NCBI GenBank assembly: GCA_964558655.1
Contig: CAZLEX010000024.1
Location: 1-25,288, forward strand
DNA: 25,288 bases
Reading direction: 5' to 3'
Origin: RGIG6353 sp964558655
GTDB taxonomy: Bacteria; Bacillota; Clostridia; Oscillospirales; SIG627
Below the pieces are notes generated by a model, which saw only the letters and a program-made list of their open reading frames with translations, did not search any database and was not told the origin of the DNA. How positions within the stretch are numbered: position 1 is the stretch's first letter; each line of letters opens with the position of its first letter. Below, piece after piece: positions 14,351 to 23,138 of the stretch. The position numbers and the translations under genes were made by a program.

Positions 14351-15025
14351 ATGGAAAAAATTTATACAATACCGGTAAATGAAACTTTTGAAACTTCTGA
14401 CGGCTGTCCTTTTTGTCGGCTTTTCGAAACTCTTGAGAAAAACGAACTCGATATAATTCTAGGTGCTTCAATGATGGAACCGGATATCAGAATCGAAACA
14501 AACAAAAAAGGTTTTTGCCGCGAGCATTATCATAAGATGTTCGAAGCGAAAAATCGTTTGGGATTAGGGCTTATTATAGAAAGTCACCTTGATGAAATTA
14601 TTGAAAGATTGGAAAATCTTCCTCTTCTTTCCGATAAGTTGAAATCGTCGTCGGAGTACCTTGAAAAAGCTGTTTCAAGCTGTTACATATGTGACAGAAT
14701 AAACAACAATTTTCAAAAAATGATAGAGTGTGCCTGTATTCTCTGGGAAAAAGACGAACATTTCAGGGAAAAATTTGCCGCAACTCCGTATTTTTGCGTT
14801 AAACATTATTCCATGATGCTAAATTCAGCCGCAACTTTTGTTTCAAAAAAATCCCGCAAAGATTTTTTCAAAGCCGCGTCTTCGATAGAGACAGAATACT
14901 TGAAAATTCTGAAAGAAGATGTTTCATGGTTTTGTAAGAAATTCGATTACCGTTACGATTCCGAACCGTGGGGAAATTCAAAAGATGCTGTTGAGCGGGC
15001 TATAAAATCGGTATACCACAAATGA
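14351..15025 (+). CDS. DUF6062 family protein
   Basis: 224 residues. I recognise the conserved clostridial family by YTIPVNETFE, the CPFC pair, and GASMMEPDIRIETNKKGFCREHY. Two similar metal-site-like halves are visible: CxxC at 19/22 with CxxH at 56/59, and CxxC at 111/114 with CxxH at 149/152. The spacing inside each half is nearly equal. This suggests an internal duplication binding zinc or another metal. ATG at 14351 has GGAG seven bases upstream; the open frame extends further up but lacks a site. It overlaps the DNA glycosylase gene by four bases. No biochemical role is known to me. Confidence 0.85.
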   Translation: MEKIYTIPVNETFETSDGCPFCRLFETLEKNELDIILGASMMEPDIRIETNKKGFCREHYHKMFEAKNRLGLGLIIESHLDEIIERLENLPLLSDKLKSSSEYLEKAVSSCYICDRINNNFQKMIECACILWEKDEHFREKFAATPYFCVKHYSMMLNSAATFVSKKSRKDFFKAASSIETEYLKILKEDVSWFCKKFDYRYDSEPWGNSKDAVERAIKSVYHK

Positions 15026-15861
15026 AAAAAACAGTTATTTCTCTTAAAGACAATGACCTGTTCTCGCCCGATAAAACTTTTAATTGCGGTCAATGTTTCA
15101 GATTTAATTTTTTTGACGGATATTGGAGAGGCGCTGCGGGAGAAGATTTTTTTGTGTTTCCTCAAGAACAGCAAAGGGGAAAGATTGAATACTATTCGGC
15201 AAAAGGAACGGATTTATCCCTGTTCTTAGATGCTCAAACTTCTTACAACAAGATTAATTCTTTCTCGTTTGGAGGATTTTCCGAAAATGTTCAAAGCGTT
15301 ATAGACAATGCCGTAAAAATATCCGAAGGTCTCAGAATTTTAAAGCAGGATTTTTGGGAAACTTTAATATCTTTTATTATTTCGCAGAATAACAATATTC
15401 CGAGAATTAAAAAAAATATAACTTCAATATGCGAAAATTTCGGAGAAAAAGTGTCTTTCGGTGAAGAAGAATATTATACTTTCCCGACGCCCGAAGCTCT
15501 TTTTCGTGCGGGTGAAGAAGGACTTAAAGAATGTCGGCTCGGATTTCGGACAAAATATATTCTCGATGCGTGTGAAAGAACACTGTCCGGAGAAATAAGC
15601 GAAAAGGAACTTATTAATCTTTCCGATCAGGACGCGAAACAACGACTCATGACAATTCACGGAGTAGGTCCTAAAGTCGCATCTTGTGTGTTGTTGTACG
15701 GAGTTCACCGCCTTTCGCAAGTGCCGGTAGATGTTTGGATGAAAAAGGTATTCAAAAAATATTTTGATTCGGATTTTGTACAGCTCGGAGAATTCGGAGG
15801 AATTTTACAGCAATATTTATTTTACAGAGAAAGGTTTATTATTGAGGGGAAAGAAACATGA
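15022..15861 (+). CDS. 8-oxoguanine DNA glycosylase (OGG1 type)
   Basis: 279 residues. The N-terminal domain has the OGG signature CGQCFRF (22-28). WETLISFIISQNNNIPRIKK (112-131) forms the base-recognition helix region. The helix-hairpin-helix IHGVGPKVASC carries the catalytic Lys218, and VPVDVWM carries the catalytic Asp237. It excises 8-oxoG and cuts the backbone by its lyase activity. It overlaps both neighbours by four bases. Confidence 0.94.
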   Translation: MKKTVISLKDNDLFSPDKTFNCGQCFRFNFFDGYWRGAAGEDFFVFPQEQQRGKIEYYSAKGTDLSLFLDAQTSYNKINSFSFGGFSENVQSVIDNAVKISEGLRILKQDFWETLISFIISQNNNIPRIKKNITSICENFGEKVSFGEEEYYTFPTPEALFRAGEEGLKECRLGFRTKYILDACERTLSGEISEKELINLSDQDAKQRLMTIHGVGPKVASCVLLYGVHRLSQVPVDVWMKKVFKKYFDSDFVQLGEFGGILQQYLFYRERFIIEGKET

Positions 15862-16550
15862 AAGAAACAAGATACGCTGCATTTCGCTGTCCCGACTGCG
15901 GGGTGGCTATTATACAGGAAATAAAACTCTTTAACTTGTCTTCGGAAGAAGTTTTAATGCGTTGTTCCTGTGGAGAGTCGGTTCTTTCCGTAAAATATTT
16001 GAAAAATCGGGAAACCGTTCAAATAAATGTTCCGTGTATAGCTTGCCCAAATCCGCATCCTTATCAAATAGCGGCAAAAACATTTTTCGGTGACGATATG
16101 TTTGTTTTGCAATGCACGGATTCCGGGCTTGATATATTTTTTGTCGGGAATCGCGAAGAGGTAATCAAAGCTGTTGAAAAAAATACTCAGGAACTGCAAA
16201 AGCTTTTTGAATTGATAGATAGTGAAAATCGCGAAGAACACTGTGATTGCGGCGATGGTTGTCACGATCACGAAGAAGATTCTTTCGATACAAATGAAAA
16301 CAATATTAAAAACGACGAATACGAATATTATGATGCGGTTGTAACAAGCGGAATGCTCTTTTTAATTCGCGAATTGGCAAAAGCCGATAAAATAAATTGT
16401 CCCTGCGGAAAAAAAGAGTTGATTCTTGATGTGGGATACGACATAATAGAGGTATCTTGCGATGCGTGTCAGGCAAGATCGGTTATGCGTGCCATGACCG
16501 ATGAAGATATTATAAATCTCGCTGAAAAAGAAACGCTTGAATTGGAGTGA
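15858..16550 (+). CDS. Cysteine-rich zinc-ribbon-like protein, function unknown
   Basis: 230 residues with 14 cysteines, mostly in pairs: CPDC (11/14), CSC (36/38), CIAC (60/63), CDCGDGC (129-135), CPC (181/183) and CDAC (201/204). The middle (about 120-158) is acidic and low-complexity with a His/Asp/Cys stretch HCDCGDGCHDHEED that could bind metal. The first and last parts look like related ribbon pairs. I do not recognise a named family. It lies in a housekeeping operon between the DNA glycosylase and signal peptidase genes, overlapping the former by four bases. Confidence 0.8.
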   Translation: MKETRYAAFRCPDCGVAIIQEIKLFNLSSEEVLMRCSCGESVLSVKYLKNRETVQINVPCIACPNPHPYQIAAKTFFGDDMFVLQCTDSGLDIFFVGNREEVIKAVEKNTQELQKLFELIDSENREEHCDCGDGCHDHEEDSFDTNENNIKNDEYEYYDAVVTSGMLFLIRELAKADKINCPCGKKELILDVGYDIIEVSCDACQARSVMRAMTDEDIINLAEKETLELE

Positions 16551-16556
16551 GCAACA

Positions 16557-17135
16557 ATGAACGATAAAAAAAAGGTATCGGGGCTACTTTCGTTTTACGA
16601 ATGGATAGAAACATTCCTTTTGGCTCTGTGCTGTGTAATTTTGATTTTTACATTTGCGGTAAAGTTTGTAACCGTATCCGGTTCCAGTATGGAAAATACT
16701 CTTCATAACGGAGACAGACTTCTCATAACAAGCATTTTATACGAGCCGAAAGTCGGAGATATCGTGGTTGTAGATGTAACGCATAACGAAAAAGCCGATG
16801 CCGCTTCATCACCTTATATCAAAAGAATTATTGCAACAGAAGGGCAAACGGTAGACATAGATCCTAATACTTGGACGGTATATGTGGACGGAGTCGCAAT
16901 TGAAGAACCGTATGTAAATCCTTACAATACGGTCGGTTCATATTATCCGTATCCCAGTCCCATGATATCCGGCGATACGGTTTATCCTTATACGGTTTCC
17001 AAAGACTGTGTTTTTGTTATGGGAGATAACCGCAACGGTTCAACCGACAGCAGAAAAATCGGAGAAATTCACAAAAATAATATCATAGGAAAAGTTATAC
17101 TTCGTCTTACACCGAATTTCGGAGGTGTTGACTGA
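16557..17135 (+). CDS. lepB: Signal peptidase I
   Basis: 192 residues. One N-terminal membrane anchor (about 18-38) is followed by SGSSMENTL with nucleophile Ser44, GDRLLI, and YIKRIIATEGQTV with general base Lys89. MGDNRNGSTDSR is the conserved final box. It cleaves signal peptides of exported proteins at the outer face of the membrane. This is the classical Ser/Lys form, in contrast with the Ser/His form at 2329. It overlaps rbgA by one base. Confidence 0.96.
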   Translation: MNDKKKVSGLLSFYEWIETFLLALCCVILIFTFAVKFVTVSGSSMENTLHNGDRLLITSILYEPKVGDIVVVDVTHNEKADAASSPYIKRIIATEGQTVDIDPNTWTVYVDGVAIEEPYVNPYNTVGSYYPYPSPMISGDTVYPYTVSKDCVFVMGDNRNGSTDSRKIGEIHKNNIIGKVILRLTPNFGGVD

Positions 17136-17989
17136 TGCCGAGTGACATAATACAGTGGTTTCCGGGACATATGGCGAAAACCCGCCGCCTTATAAAAGAA
17201 AACCTGACTTCCGTTGATATTGTAATAGAATTGCTTGATGCGAGGATTCCGCGAAGCAGTAAAAATCCCGAAATAGATTCTCTTATAACGGGGAAACCGA
17301 TTTTAACGGTTTTGAATAAAGCAAGCCTTGCCGATCCTGTAGGAAATGTGCGTTGGAAATCAATTTACGAAAAAGAAAACAAGCACCTGGTCGTTGCCGA
17401 TTGCATTGATAAAAAAGGATTGAATACTATTGTTGAGGAAATAAAAAAAATACTTGCCGATAAAATCGAAAGAAACATTCAAAAAGGTATGAGCGGCAAA
17501 ACGGTTAAAGCTATGGTTGTCGGTATTCCTAATGTGGGAAAATCTTCCCTGATTAATTCACTGTCCGGTCAAAAAAAAGCCAATGTCGAAAACCGTCCGG
17601 GAGTTACACTTAACAAACAGTGGATTAAAACATCTCTCGGAATTGATTTGCTTGATATGCCGGGAGTTTTGTGGCCGAAATTCGAGGATAGGCGTGTCGG
17701 AGAAAATCTTGCTATTACGGGTGCGATAAAAGATAAAGTGCTTCAGTCGGATGAAATTGCCATGATATTATGCTCCAGGCTGAAAGCCAGATATCCGGAG
17801 CTCCTGTGTGCAAGATACGGAATAGAAAAAAGCGAAATTGAATCACTTGACGGATATGATATTTTTGAGCTTATCGGAAGAAAGCGTTCTCTTTTAATGC
17901 GTGGCGGAGAAGTTGATTTTAACAGATGTGCCGCTATGCTTCTTGATGAATTCAGAAGTGCGAAAATCGGCAGAATTACGCTGGAGTAA
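17135..17989 (+). CDS. rbgA: Ribosome biogenesis GTPase RbgA/YlqF
   Basis: 284 residues with circularly permuted GTPase motifs. The N-terminus QWFPGHMAKTRR is family-typical. The G4 position reads NKAS (61-64) rather than NKxD. The P-loop GIPNVGKS is at 130-137, the RPGVT switch at 154-158 and DMPG (G3) at 174-177. It assists late assembly of the 50S subunit. The missing Asp in G4 is odd, because that residue normally selects guanine. ATG overlaps lepB by one base. Confidence 0.94.
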   Translation: MPSDIIQWFPGHMAKTRRLIKENLTSVDIVIELLDARIPRSSKNPEIDSLITGKPILTVLNKASLADPVGNVRWKSIYEKENKHLVVADCIDKKGLNTIVEEIKKILADKIERNIQKGMSGKTVKAMVVGIPNVGKSSLINSLSGQKKANVENRPGVTLNKQWIKTSLGIDLLDMPGVLWPKFEDRRVGENLAITGAIKDKVLQSDEIAMILCSRLKARYPELLCARYGIEKSEIESLDGYDIFELIGRKRSLLMRGGEVDFNRCAAMLLDEFRSAKIGRITLE

Positions 17990-17993
17990 AAGG

Positions 17994-18587
17994 ATGGATT
18001 ATACATATTTTAAAGAACTTGTCCCCGATGAATCTCTGATTGTTGCAGGGATTGATGAGGCAGGACGCGGACCTCTGGCAGGACCGGTATTTGCGGCGGC
18101 AGTTATTTTGCCCAAAGGTCTTATAATCGACGGAGTAAAAGACTCAAAAAAAATTTCGGAAAAAAAGCGTGAAAAACTGTTTGATGTAATAAAAAACGAA
18201 GCCATTGCGGCGGCGATAGCTTCGGCAGACTGTAGGGAAATAGATCAGTACAACATACTCGGTGCTACGATGCTTGCAATGAGACGAGCTGTTTCTCTTT
18301 TGGAGATTAAGCCGGATCTTTTGCTCATTGACGGAAATCAGGCTAAAGGATTTGTAGAACCGGTAAAAACCGTAATTAAAGGGGACGATCTTATTCCTCA
18401 AATTGCCGCAGCTTCAATTCTTGCCAAAGTGTCAAGAGACAGATATTGTTTGGAAATGGCAAAGCAATATCCCGAATACGGATTTGAACAGCATAAAGGG
18501 TATCCTACGGAACTTCACAGAAAAAACTTGCTCAAATTCGGTCCGTGCCCGGAACACCGTCTTACATTTTTGAAAAAGATATTATGA
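17994..18587 (+). CDS. rnhB: Ribonuclease HII
   Basis: 197 residues. AGIDEAGRGPLAGP holds the catalytic Asp21-Glu22, VKDSKKIS follows, and LLIDGN supplies the third acidic residue (Asp113). ASILAKVSRDR and YGFEQHKGYPT are the conserved C-terminal segments. It removes single ribonucleotides and RNA primers from DNA. ATG at 17994 has GGAG eight bases upstream, inside the end of rbgA; a longer open frame upstream is not needed. Confidence 0.96.
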   Translation: MDYTYFKELVPDESLIVAGIDEAGRGPLAGPVFAAAVILPKGLIIDGVKDSKKISEKKREKLFDVIKNEAIAAAIASADCREIDQYNILGATMLAMRRAVSLLEIKPDLLLIDGNQAKGFVEPVKTVIKGDDLIPQIAAASILAKVSRDRYCLEMAKQYPEYGFEQHKGYPTELHRKNLLKFGPCPEHRLTFLKKIL

Positions 18588-19057
18588 AAATGTTTTTCGA
18601 TTTAAAAAAGCTGAAAAAGGGTACAAATACTTCAGTTCCCGAGAAACACAGGCTGGGCAAAACGGGGGAAGAGGAGGCACTTGATTATCTTCTTAAACTC
18701 GGATATGTTCTTATGGAAAAAAATTTCAGACATTCACATTCCGAAATCGACCTTATTCTTAAGGACGGACGGTGTATAGTTTTTTGCGAAGTAAGAAGTC
18801 AGAATGAAGATAAGTGCAATTATCTTTCTCCGGCAGAGTCAATCACCGTTGCGAAAAGGGCAAGTATTTCTCAGGGGGCACAGTGGTATATATCTCATTA
18901 CTCGGAAACTTCCAACAAAGCTGTAAAAACCGTACCTCCGTGCAGGTTTGATGTAGTGGAAGTTTTCTTTAAAGACGGTAAAGCGGCAAAAATAAATCAC
19001 ATAAAAGATGCATTTTTCAAAACGCAAAAAAGGAAAGGTAAAGGTTATAGAATATGA
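18584..19057 (+). CDS. yraN: UPF0102 family endonuclease-like protein YraN
   Basis: 157 residues. It has the restriction-endonuclease-like core HRLGKTGEEEALDYLLKLGYV, then SEIDLILKDGRCIVFCEVRSQ with the acidic and Val-Arg catalytic-type residues, then ITVAKRASIS. Ser replaces the Gly usually found before EIDLI. The ATG overlaps the rnhB stop as ATGA, a usual pairing of rnhB and yraN. The function is uncertain. Confidence 0.88.
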   Translation: MKMFFDLKKLKKGTNTSVPEKHRLGKTGEEEALDYLLKLGYVLMEKNFRHSHSEIDLILKDGRCIVFCEVRSQNEDKCNYLSPAESITVAKRASISQGAQWYISHYSETSNKAVKTVPPCRFDVVEVFFKDGKAAKINHIKDAFFKTQKRKGKGYRI

Positions 19058-20529
19058 ATACACTGAATTATGTCAGCACAAGAGGCGATAAAGAAACCGT
19101 TTGTTCCGCCGAAGCAATAAAAAGAGGTATTGCTACCGACGGAGGACTTTATATGCCGGAGAACATTCCGCAGATTACTTTGGATGAGATTGTGTCGCTT
19201 TCCGACAAAAGCTATTCGGAAAGAGCCTTTTTTGTACTCTCCAAATTTCTCGACGATTACCCTCCGGAAACTTTGAAAAAAATTTGCGAAATTTCTTACG
19301 GCAAGGAAAAATTCGGAGAAAATCCCGCTCCGGTTGTAAAGCTTTCGGACGGTATGTCAATTCTTGAACTTTGGCACGGCCCGACTTGTGCATTTAAAGA
19401 TATGGCACTCCAGATTATGCCGCGACTTCTCTCACAGTCGCTTGTTATGACGGGGGAAGACAAAACAGCTCTCATTCTTGTTGCGACTTCGGGAGATACG
19501 GGTAAAGCGGCACTTGAAGGATACAAAGATGTAGATTCGGTAAAAATACTTGTGTTTTATCCTCAGGACGGCGTAAGCGGTATTCAAAAATTACAAATGG
19601 CTTCTCAAGAAGGTGAAAATGTCGGAGTTTTTGCGATTCACGGTAATTTTGATGATGCTCAAACAGGCGTAAAAAATATTTTTGCATCGGAAGAAATCCG
19701 TCAAAAACTTCTTGAGAACAAAACATTTCTTTCAAGTGCAAATTCTATCAATTGGGGCAGACTTGCTCCGCAGATAGTTTATTATGTTTCCGCGTATTGT
19801 GATATGCTCAACGGCAAAACGGTTAAAGCGGGCGAAAAAATAGATGTTACCGTTCCGACAGGAAACTTCGGAGATATTTTTGCCGCTTATATAGCTAAAA
19901 AAATGGGGTTACCCATAGAACGCTTAATTTGTGCGTCCAACAAAAATAAGATACTCTGCGATTTCTTTGAAACCGGGATTTACGACAAAAGACGCGAATT
20001 TTTCACAACGACAAGTCCGTCTATGGATATCCTCATTTCTTCAAACCTCGAAAGACTTCTTTTCCTTGCAAGCGACAGCGAAACCGTAAAAAGTCTCATG
20101 GCACAGCTTTCCGAAAAAGGTGTTTACAAAATTTCTCCGGAACTTCTTAAAACTCTCGGTAACGATTTTTCGGGAGGTTGGTGCAGTGAGGAAGAATGTG
20201 CCGCAACAATAAAAGAAGTGTTCGAGAGGGATTCGTATGTAATAGATCCGCACACTGCCGTTGCCGTTAAATGTGCGAAAGAAAATAAAAATTCAAATCC
20301 CATGCTCGTTGTATCAACGGCAAGTCCTTATAAATTTGCCCCGGCAGTTTTGCGTGCGTTATCCGGAAAGGAAGAAAAAGAGGAATTTGATTCAATTTCG
20401 TCTCTTTCTTCGCTTACCGGTACACAGGCTCCCGCTCCTCTTGCAAAACTTAAAGAAAAAGCCGTCCGTTTTTCTCAAAGCTGTGATAAAGAAGAGATGA
20501 GAGAAAAAGTTTTGGAATTTGCCCGCTAA
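19054..20529 (+). CDS. thrC: Threonine synthase
   Basis: 491 residues. STRGDKETVCSAEAIKRGIATDGGLY is the start of the long type of threonine synthase. LWHGPTCAFKDMALQ carries the PLP Lys115. LVATSGDTGKAAL binds the cofactor phosphate, and TGNFGDIFAAYIAKKMG follows. It converts O-phosphohomoserine to threonine. It overlaps yraN by four bases (ATGA) and is the last gene of the operon. A short AT-rich spacer separates it from the convergent DUF1540 gene, and no clear terminator is seen there. Confidence 0.95.
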   Translation: MNTLNYVSTRGDKETVCSAEAIKRGIATDGGLYMPENIPQITLDEIVSLSDKSYSERAFFVLSKFLDDYPPETLKKICEISYGKEKFGENPAPVVKLSDGMSILELWHGPTCAFKDMALQIMPRLLSQSLVMTGEDKTALILVATSGDTGKAALEGYKDVDSVKILVFYPQDGVSGIQKLQMASQEGENVGVFAIHGNFDDAQTGVKNIFASEEIRQKLLENKTFLSSANSINWGRLAPQIVYYVSAYCDMLNGKTVKAGEKIDVTVPTGNFGDIFAAYIAKKMGLPIERLICASNKNKILCDFFETGIYDKRREFFTTTSPSMDILISSNLERLLFLASDSETVKSLMAQLSEKGVYKISPELLKTLGNDFSGGWCSEEECAATIKEVFERDSYVIDPHTAVAVKCAKENKNSNPMLVVSTASPYKFAPAVLRALSGKEEKEEFDSISSLSSLTGTQAPAPLAKLKEKAVRFSQSCDKEEMREKVLEFAR

Positions 20530-20535
20530 ACAGCA

Positions 20536-20730
20536 TTAAAAATTTTTAGGTTTGAAAGTCGCACATATTGTATCCGTGCTTGAAGAGGCGTGACACGGGC
20601 CGATACATATTTCATCGGTTGTACAGTAGTTTTCTCCGTCGTGATACATACAGTTGCGAACACTGCACGATATTCCTTCAATATGACGGATATTCAATTT
20701 CTTTTCGCGGTTTTTTTCTTTCTTTTCCAT
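20536..20730 (-). CDS. DUF1540 domain protein
   Basis: 64 residues. A charged, Lys-rich start (about 1-14) precedes one DUF1540 domain: GISCSVRNCMYHDGENYC, then ICIGPCHASSS and ICATF, with conserved Cys and the ASSS run. Such small Cys proteins are common in clostridia and probably bind metal; no function is established. AAAGGA lies upstream of the ATG. Its promoter probably lies at 20789-20818. It is convergent with thrC, with only six bases between the stop codons. Confidence 0.85.
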   Translation of the reverse strand: MEKKEKNREKKLNIRHIEGISCSVRNCMYHDGENYCTTDEICIGPCHASSSTDTICATFKPKNF

Positions 20731-20788
20731 ATTTTATTCCTTTCGTAAATTGAATTGTACGGTGCTATTTTTCGCAAAATGTGTGAAC

Positions 20789-20818
20789 CTTATACCGAAA
20801 ATTTTTAATGACAGACAA
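20789..20818 (-). promoter_or_regulatory. Candidate promoter of the DUF1540 gene
   Basis: Minus strand TTGTCT (20813-20818), 18 bases, TATAAG (20789-20794). The -35 falls inside a palindrome at 20810-20824, which suggests a repressor site. Confidence 0.4.
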
Positions 20819-20824
20819 TCTGTC
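20810..20824. promoter_or_regulatory. Palindrome GACAGA-CAA-TCTGTC, candidate operator
   Basis: Two perfect 6-bp arms around three bases, located between the divergent DUF1540 and metallophosphoesterase genes and covering the candidate -35 of the former. Confidence 0.4.
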
Positions 20825-20849
20825 CGAAATAACAGGAAGGAGAGTGTAA

Positions 20850-21572
20850 GTGGCTCTTTTTACAATATCGGATCCGCACCTTTCGTTTTCCACCAACAAG
20901 CCTATGGATATTTTTTCAAAGAATTGGGAAAATCATACCGAAAAAATCGAAAAGGCATGGAGAGAAAACATAAGTGAAAACGATACCGTAGTCATACCGG
21001 GAGATATATCATGGGCAATGACACTTGAAGAAGCCCGAGACGATTTTGCTTTTTTGGAAAGACTTCCCGGCAAAAAAATACTTTTAAAGGGTAATCATGA
21101 CTATTGGTGGCAAAGCAAAAAAAAGTTTGAAGAATTTCTGAAAAGGGAAAAATTTTCGACGATTTCGTTTTTGCAAAATACAGCTGAATTTTCGCAAGGG
21201 TTCATAATATGCGGATCACGCGGTTGGTCTAATGACACGCCTTTGACCGAAGACGACAAAAAAATAATAGCGAGAGAAGCCGGACGGTTTGAATTATCCA
21301 TAAAAGCAGGAGAGGCCATTCAAAAAAAACTTTTTGAGGAAACCGGAATAATGCACGAAATACTCGTATTCTCTCATTATCCTCATCTTAGTCCCGGTCA
21401 AGACACTTCTCCCATTGCACAAGTGCTTGTCCGTCACGGAATAAAAAGAGTGTTTTACGGTCATCTCCACGGCAAGTGCGATGTGCGTCTGCCTAAGAAT
21501 ATTACGGGACTTCGTGCACAAATTGTTTCGGCTGATTATCTTAACTTTACGCCAAAAAGAATAAATCTTTAA
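20850..21572 (+). CDS. Metallophosphoesterase (calcineurin-like)
   Basis: 240 residues. The two-metal site is complete: SDPHL (Asp8, His10), PGDISW (Asp52), KGNHDYWW (Asn82, His83), FSHYPH and YGHLHG. The substrate is not predictable; related small clostridial proteins are annotated only as phosphohydrolases. The start is GTG at 20850 preceded by GGAAGGAG eight bases upstream, and ALFTISDPHL fits the first strand of the fold. It stands alone between the DUF1540 and trigger factor genes. Confidence 0.92.
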   Translation: MALFTISDPHLSFSTNKPMDIFSKNWENHTEKIEKAWRENISENDTVVIPGDISWAMTLEEARDDFAFLERLPGKKILLKGNHDYWWQSKKKFEEFLKREKFSTISFLQNTAEFSQGFIICGSRGWSNDTPLTEDDKKIIAREAGRFELSIKAGEAIQKKLFEETGIMHEILVFSHYPHLSPGQDTSPIAQVLVRHGIKRVFYGHLHGKCDVRLPKNITGLRAQIVSADYLNFTPKRINL

Positions 21573-21589
21573 ATTTTACTTTATTTCTC

Positions 21590-21617
21590 TTGACAAATTT
21601 AGCTTTTTGTATAAAAT
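21590..21617 (+). promoter_or_regulatory. Promoter of the tig-clpP operon
   Basis: TTGACA (21590-21595), 16 bases, TAAAAT (21612-21617). The leader to the tig ATG contains an imperfect hairpin (GGATAT and ATATCC arms, near 21642-21663) just before the Shine-Dalgarno site. No CtsR- or CIRCE-type heat-shock operator was recognised. Confidence 0.75.
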
Positions 21618-21675
21618 ATAGTATGTATTATTATGTAAATGGATATATGTTTTTACATATCCGGGAGGACAAAAA

Positions 21676-23115
21676 ATGAGTGTTAAAAATGTCAGTACAA
21701 CCGAAAATAAAAATCAGGTGAAGCTTGAACTTCACATCGACAAAGATGTGTTTGAAGCAGCGGTTAAAAAAGTTTATCAGAAAAATTCAAAAAACATTAC
21801 CGTTCCGGGCTTCAGAAAAGGCAAAGCACCCCGTGCGATAATCGAAAAGATGTACGGAAAAGGTGTTTTTTATGAAGATGCACTTAACAATGTGTTGCCG
21901 TCGGAGCTTGAAAAAGCTGTTGAAGAAGCAAAGCTCGATGTAGTGAGCCGTCCGGAAATTGATGTTGACGAAATCAATGACGAAGGTGTTTCTGTTTCCG
22001 TTCTTTATTATGTAAAGCCCGAAGTCGAACTTACGGCTTACAAGGGACTTGAAGCTGAGAAAACCGTTAAAGAAGTAACAGATGAAGACATTGATCATGA
22101 AATCGGTCATGCCCGTGAGCGTGCCGCAAGAATGATAGAGGTTGACCGTGCCGTAGAAAACGGAGATTTTGTTACAATCGATTATATGGGAAGCGTTGAC
22201 AATGTTCCTTTTGACGGCGGAAAAGCCGAAGGCTATAAGCTTGAAATCGGATCGAATTCGTTTATTCCGGGATTTGAAGAGCAGTTAATCGGTCATAAAA
22301 CCGGAGAAACTTTCGATATCAATGTTAAGTTCCCGGAAGATTATCACGCCGAAGACCTTAAAGGAAAAGACGCTGTATTTGCAATTGAGATTCACAAAGT
22401 CGAAAAGAAAGAGCTTCCGGCACTTGATGATGAATTTGTAAAAGATGTTTCCGAATTTGATACTCTTGATGAATATAAGGCAGATATCAAGGCTAATATA
22501 GAAAAGAGAAACGAGCGTATTGCCGAAGACGGTTTTGAGTCCGCTCTTTCCGATGCACTTATTGCGAATCTTAAAGCCGATATCCCGGAATCTATGTTTG
22601 AACTTGAAGTTGACAGTATGGTTGATGATTACAGCTACAGAATGCAGTCACAGGGTATTTCCCTCGATATGTACATGAAGTATACCGGCATGACTGTTGA
22701 AAACTTCAGAGAGCAATTCAAGCCTCAGGCAGAAAACAGAGTTAAGTTCCGTTTGGCTCTCGAAAAAATCGCATCTCTTGAGAACATAACCGTATCCGAC
22801 GAGGAAGTCGAAGCCGAATACGCAAAGATGGCTGAAGCTTATAAGTTTGAAACGGAACAGGTTAAAAAGACCGTTCCGGTAAATGCGGTAAAAGAAGATC
22901 TTCTTCGTACCAAAGCCTTCGATGTAGTTAAAGAAAATGCGAAAGTTTCAGAGACAAAGGCTGAAGAGCACACGGAAAAGCCTGCTGCAAAAAAGCAAAG
23001 TACCAAAAAGGCAGACGGTGGCGACACAAAGAAAACAACCACTAAGAAGACCGCTGCAAAAAAAGCCGAAAGTGACGACGGCGATAAGCTTGATACAGAG
23101 AACACCGAAAAGTAA
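21676..23115 (+). CDS. tig: Trigger factor chaperone
   Basis: 479 residues. The ribosome-binding N-terminal domain has PGFRKGKAPR (44-53). The FKBP-type prolyl isomerase domain spans about 155-245 (GDFVTIDYMG, NSFIPGFEEQL). A helical C-terminal chaperone domain follows. It has an extra tail of about 50 residues (from roughly 430) made mostly of Lys, Ala, Thr, Asp and Glu, beyond the usual family end. GGGAGG precedes the ATG. It leads into clpP 23 bases later. Confidence 0.96.
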   Translation: MSVKNVSTTENKNQVKLELHIDKDVFEAAVKKVYQKNSKNITVPGFRKGKAPRAIIEKMYGKGVFYEDALNNVLPSELEKAVEEAKLDVVSRPEIDVDEINDEGVSVSVLYYVKPEVELTAYKGLEAEKTVKEVTDEDIDHEIGHARERAARMIEVDRAVENGDFVTIDYMGSVDNVPFDGGKAEGYKLEIGSNSFIPGFEEQLIGHKTGETFDINVKFPEDYHAEDLKGKDAVFAIEIHKVEKKELPALDDEFVKDVSEFDTLDEYKADIKANIEKRNERIAEDGFESALSDALIANLKADIPESMFELEVDSMVDDYSYRMQSQGISLDMYMKYTGMTVENFREQFKPQAENRVKFRLALEKIASLENITVSDEEVEAEYAKMAEAYKFETEQVKKTVPVNAVKEDLLRTKAFDVVKENAKVSETKAEEHTEKPAAKKQSTKKADGGDTKKTTTKKTAAKKAESDDGDKLDTENTEK

Positions 23116-23138
23116 TCGGGTATAAAAGGAGGAAACGC

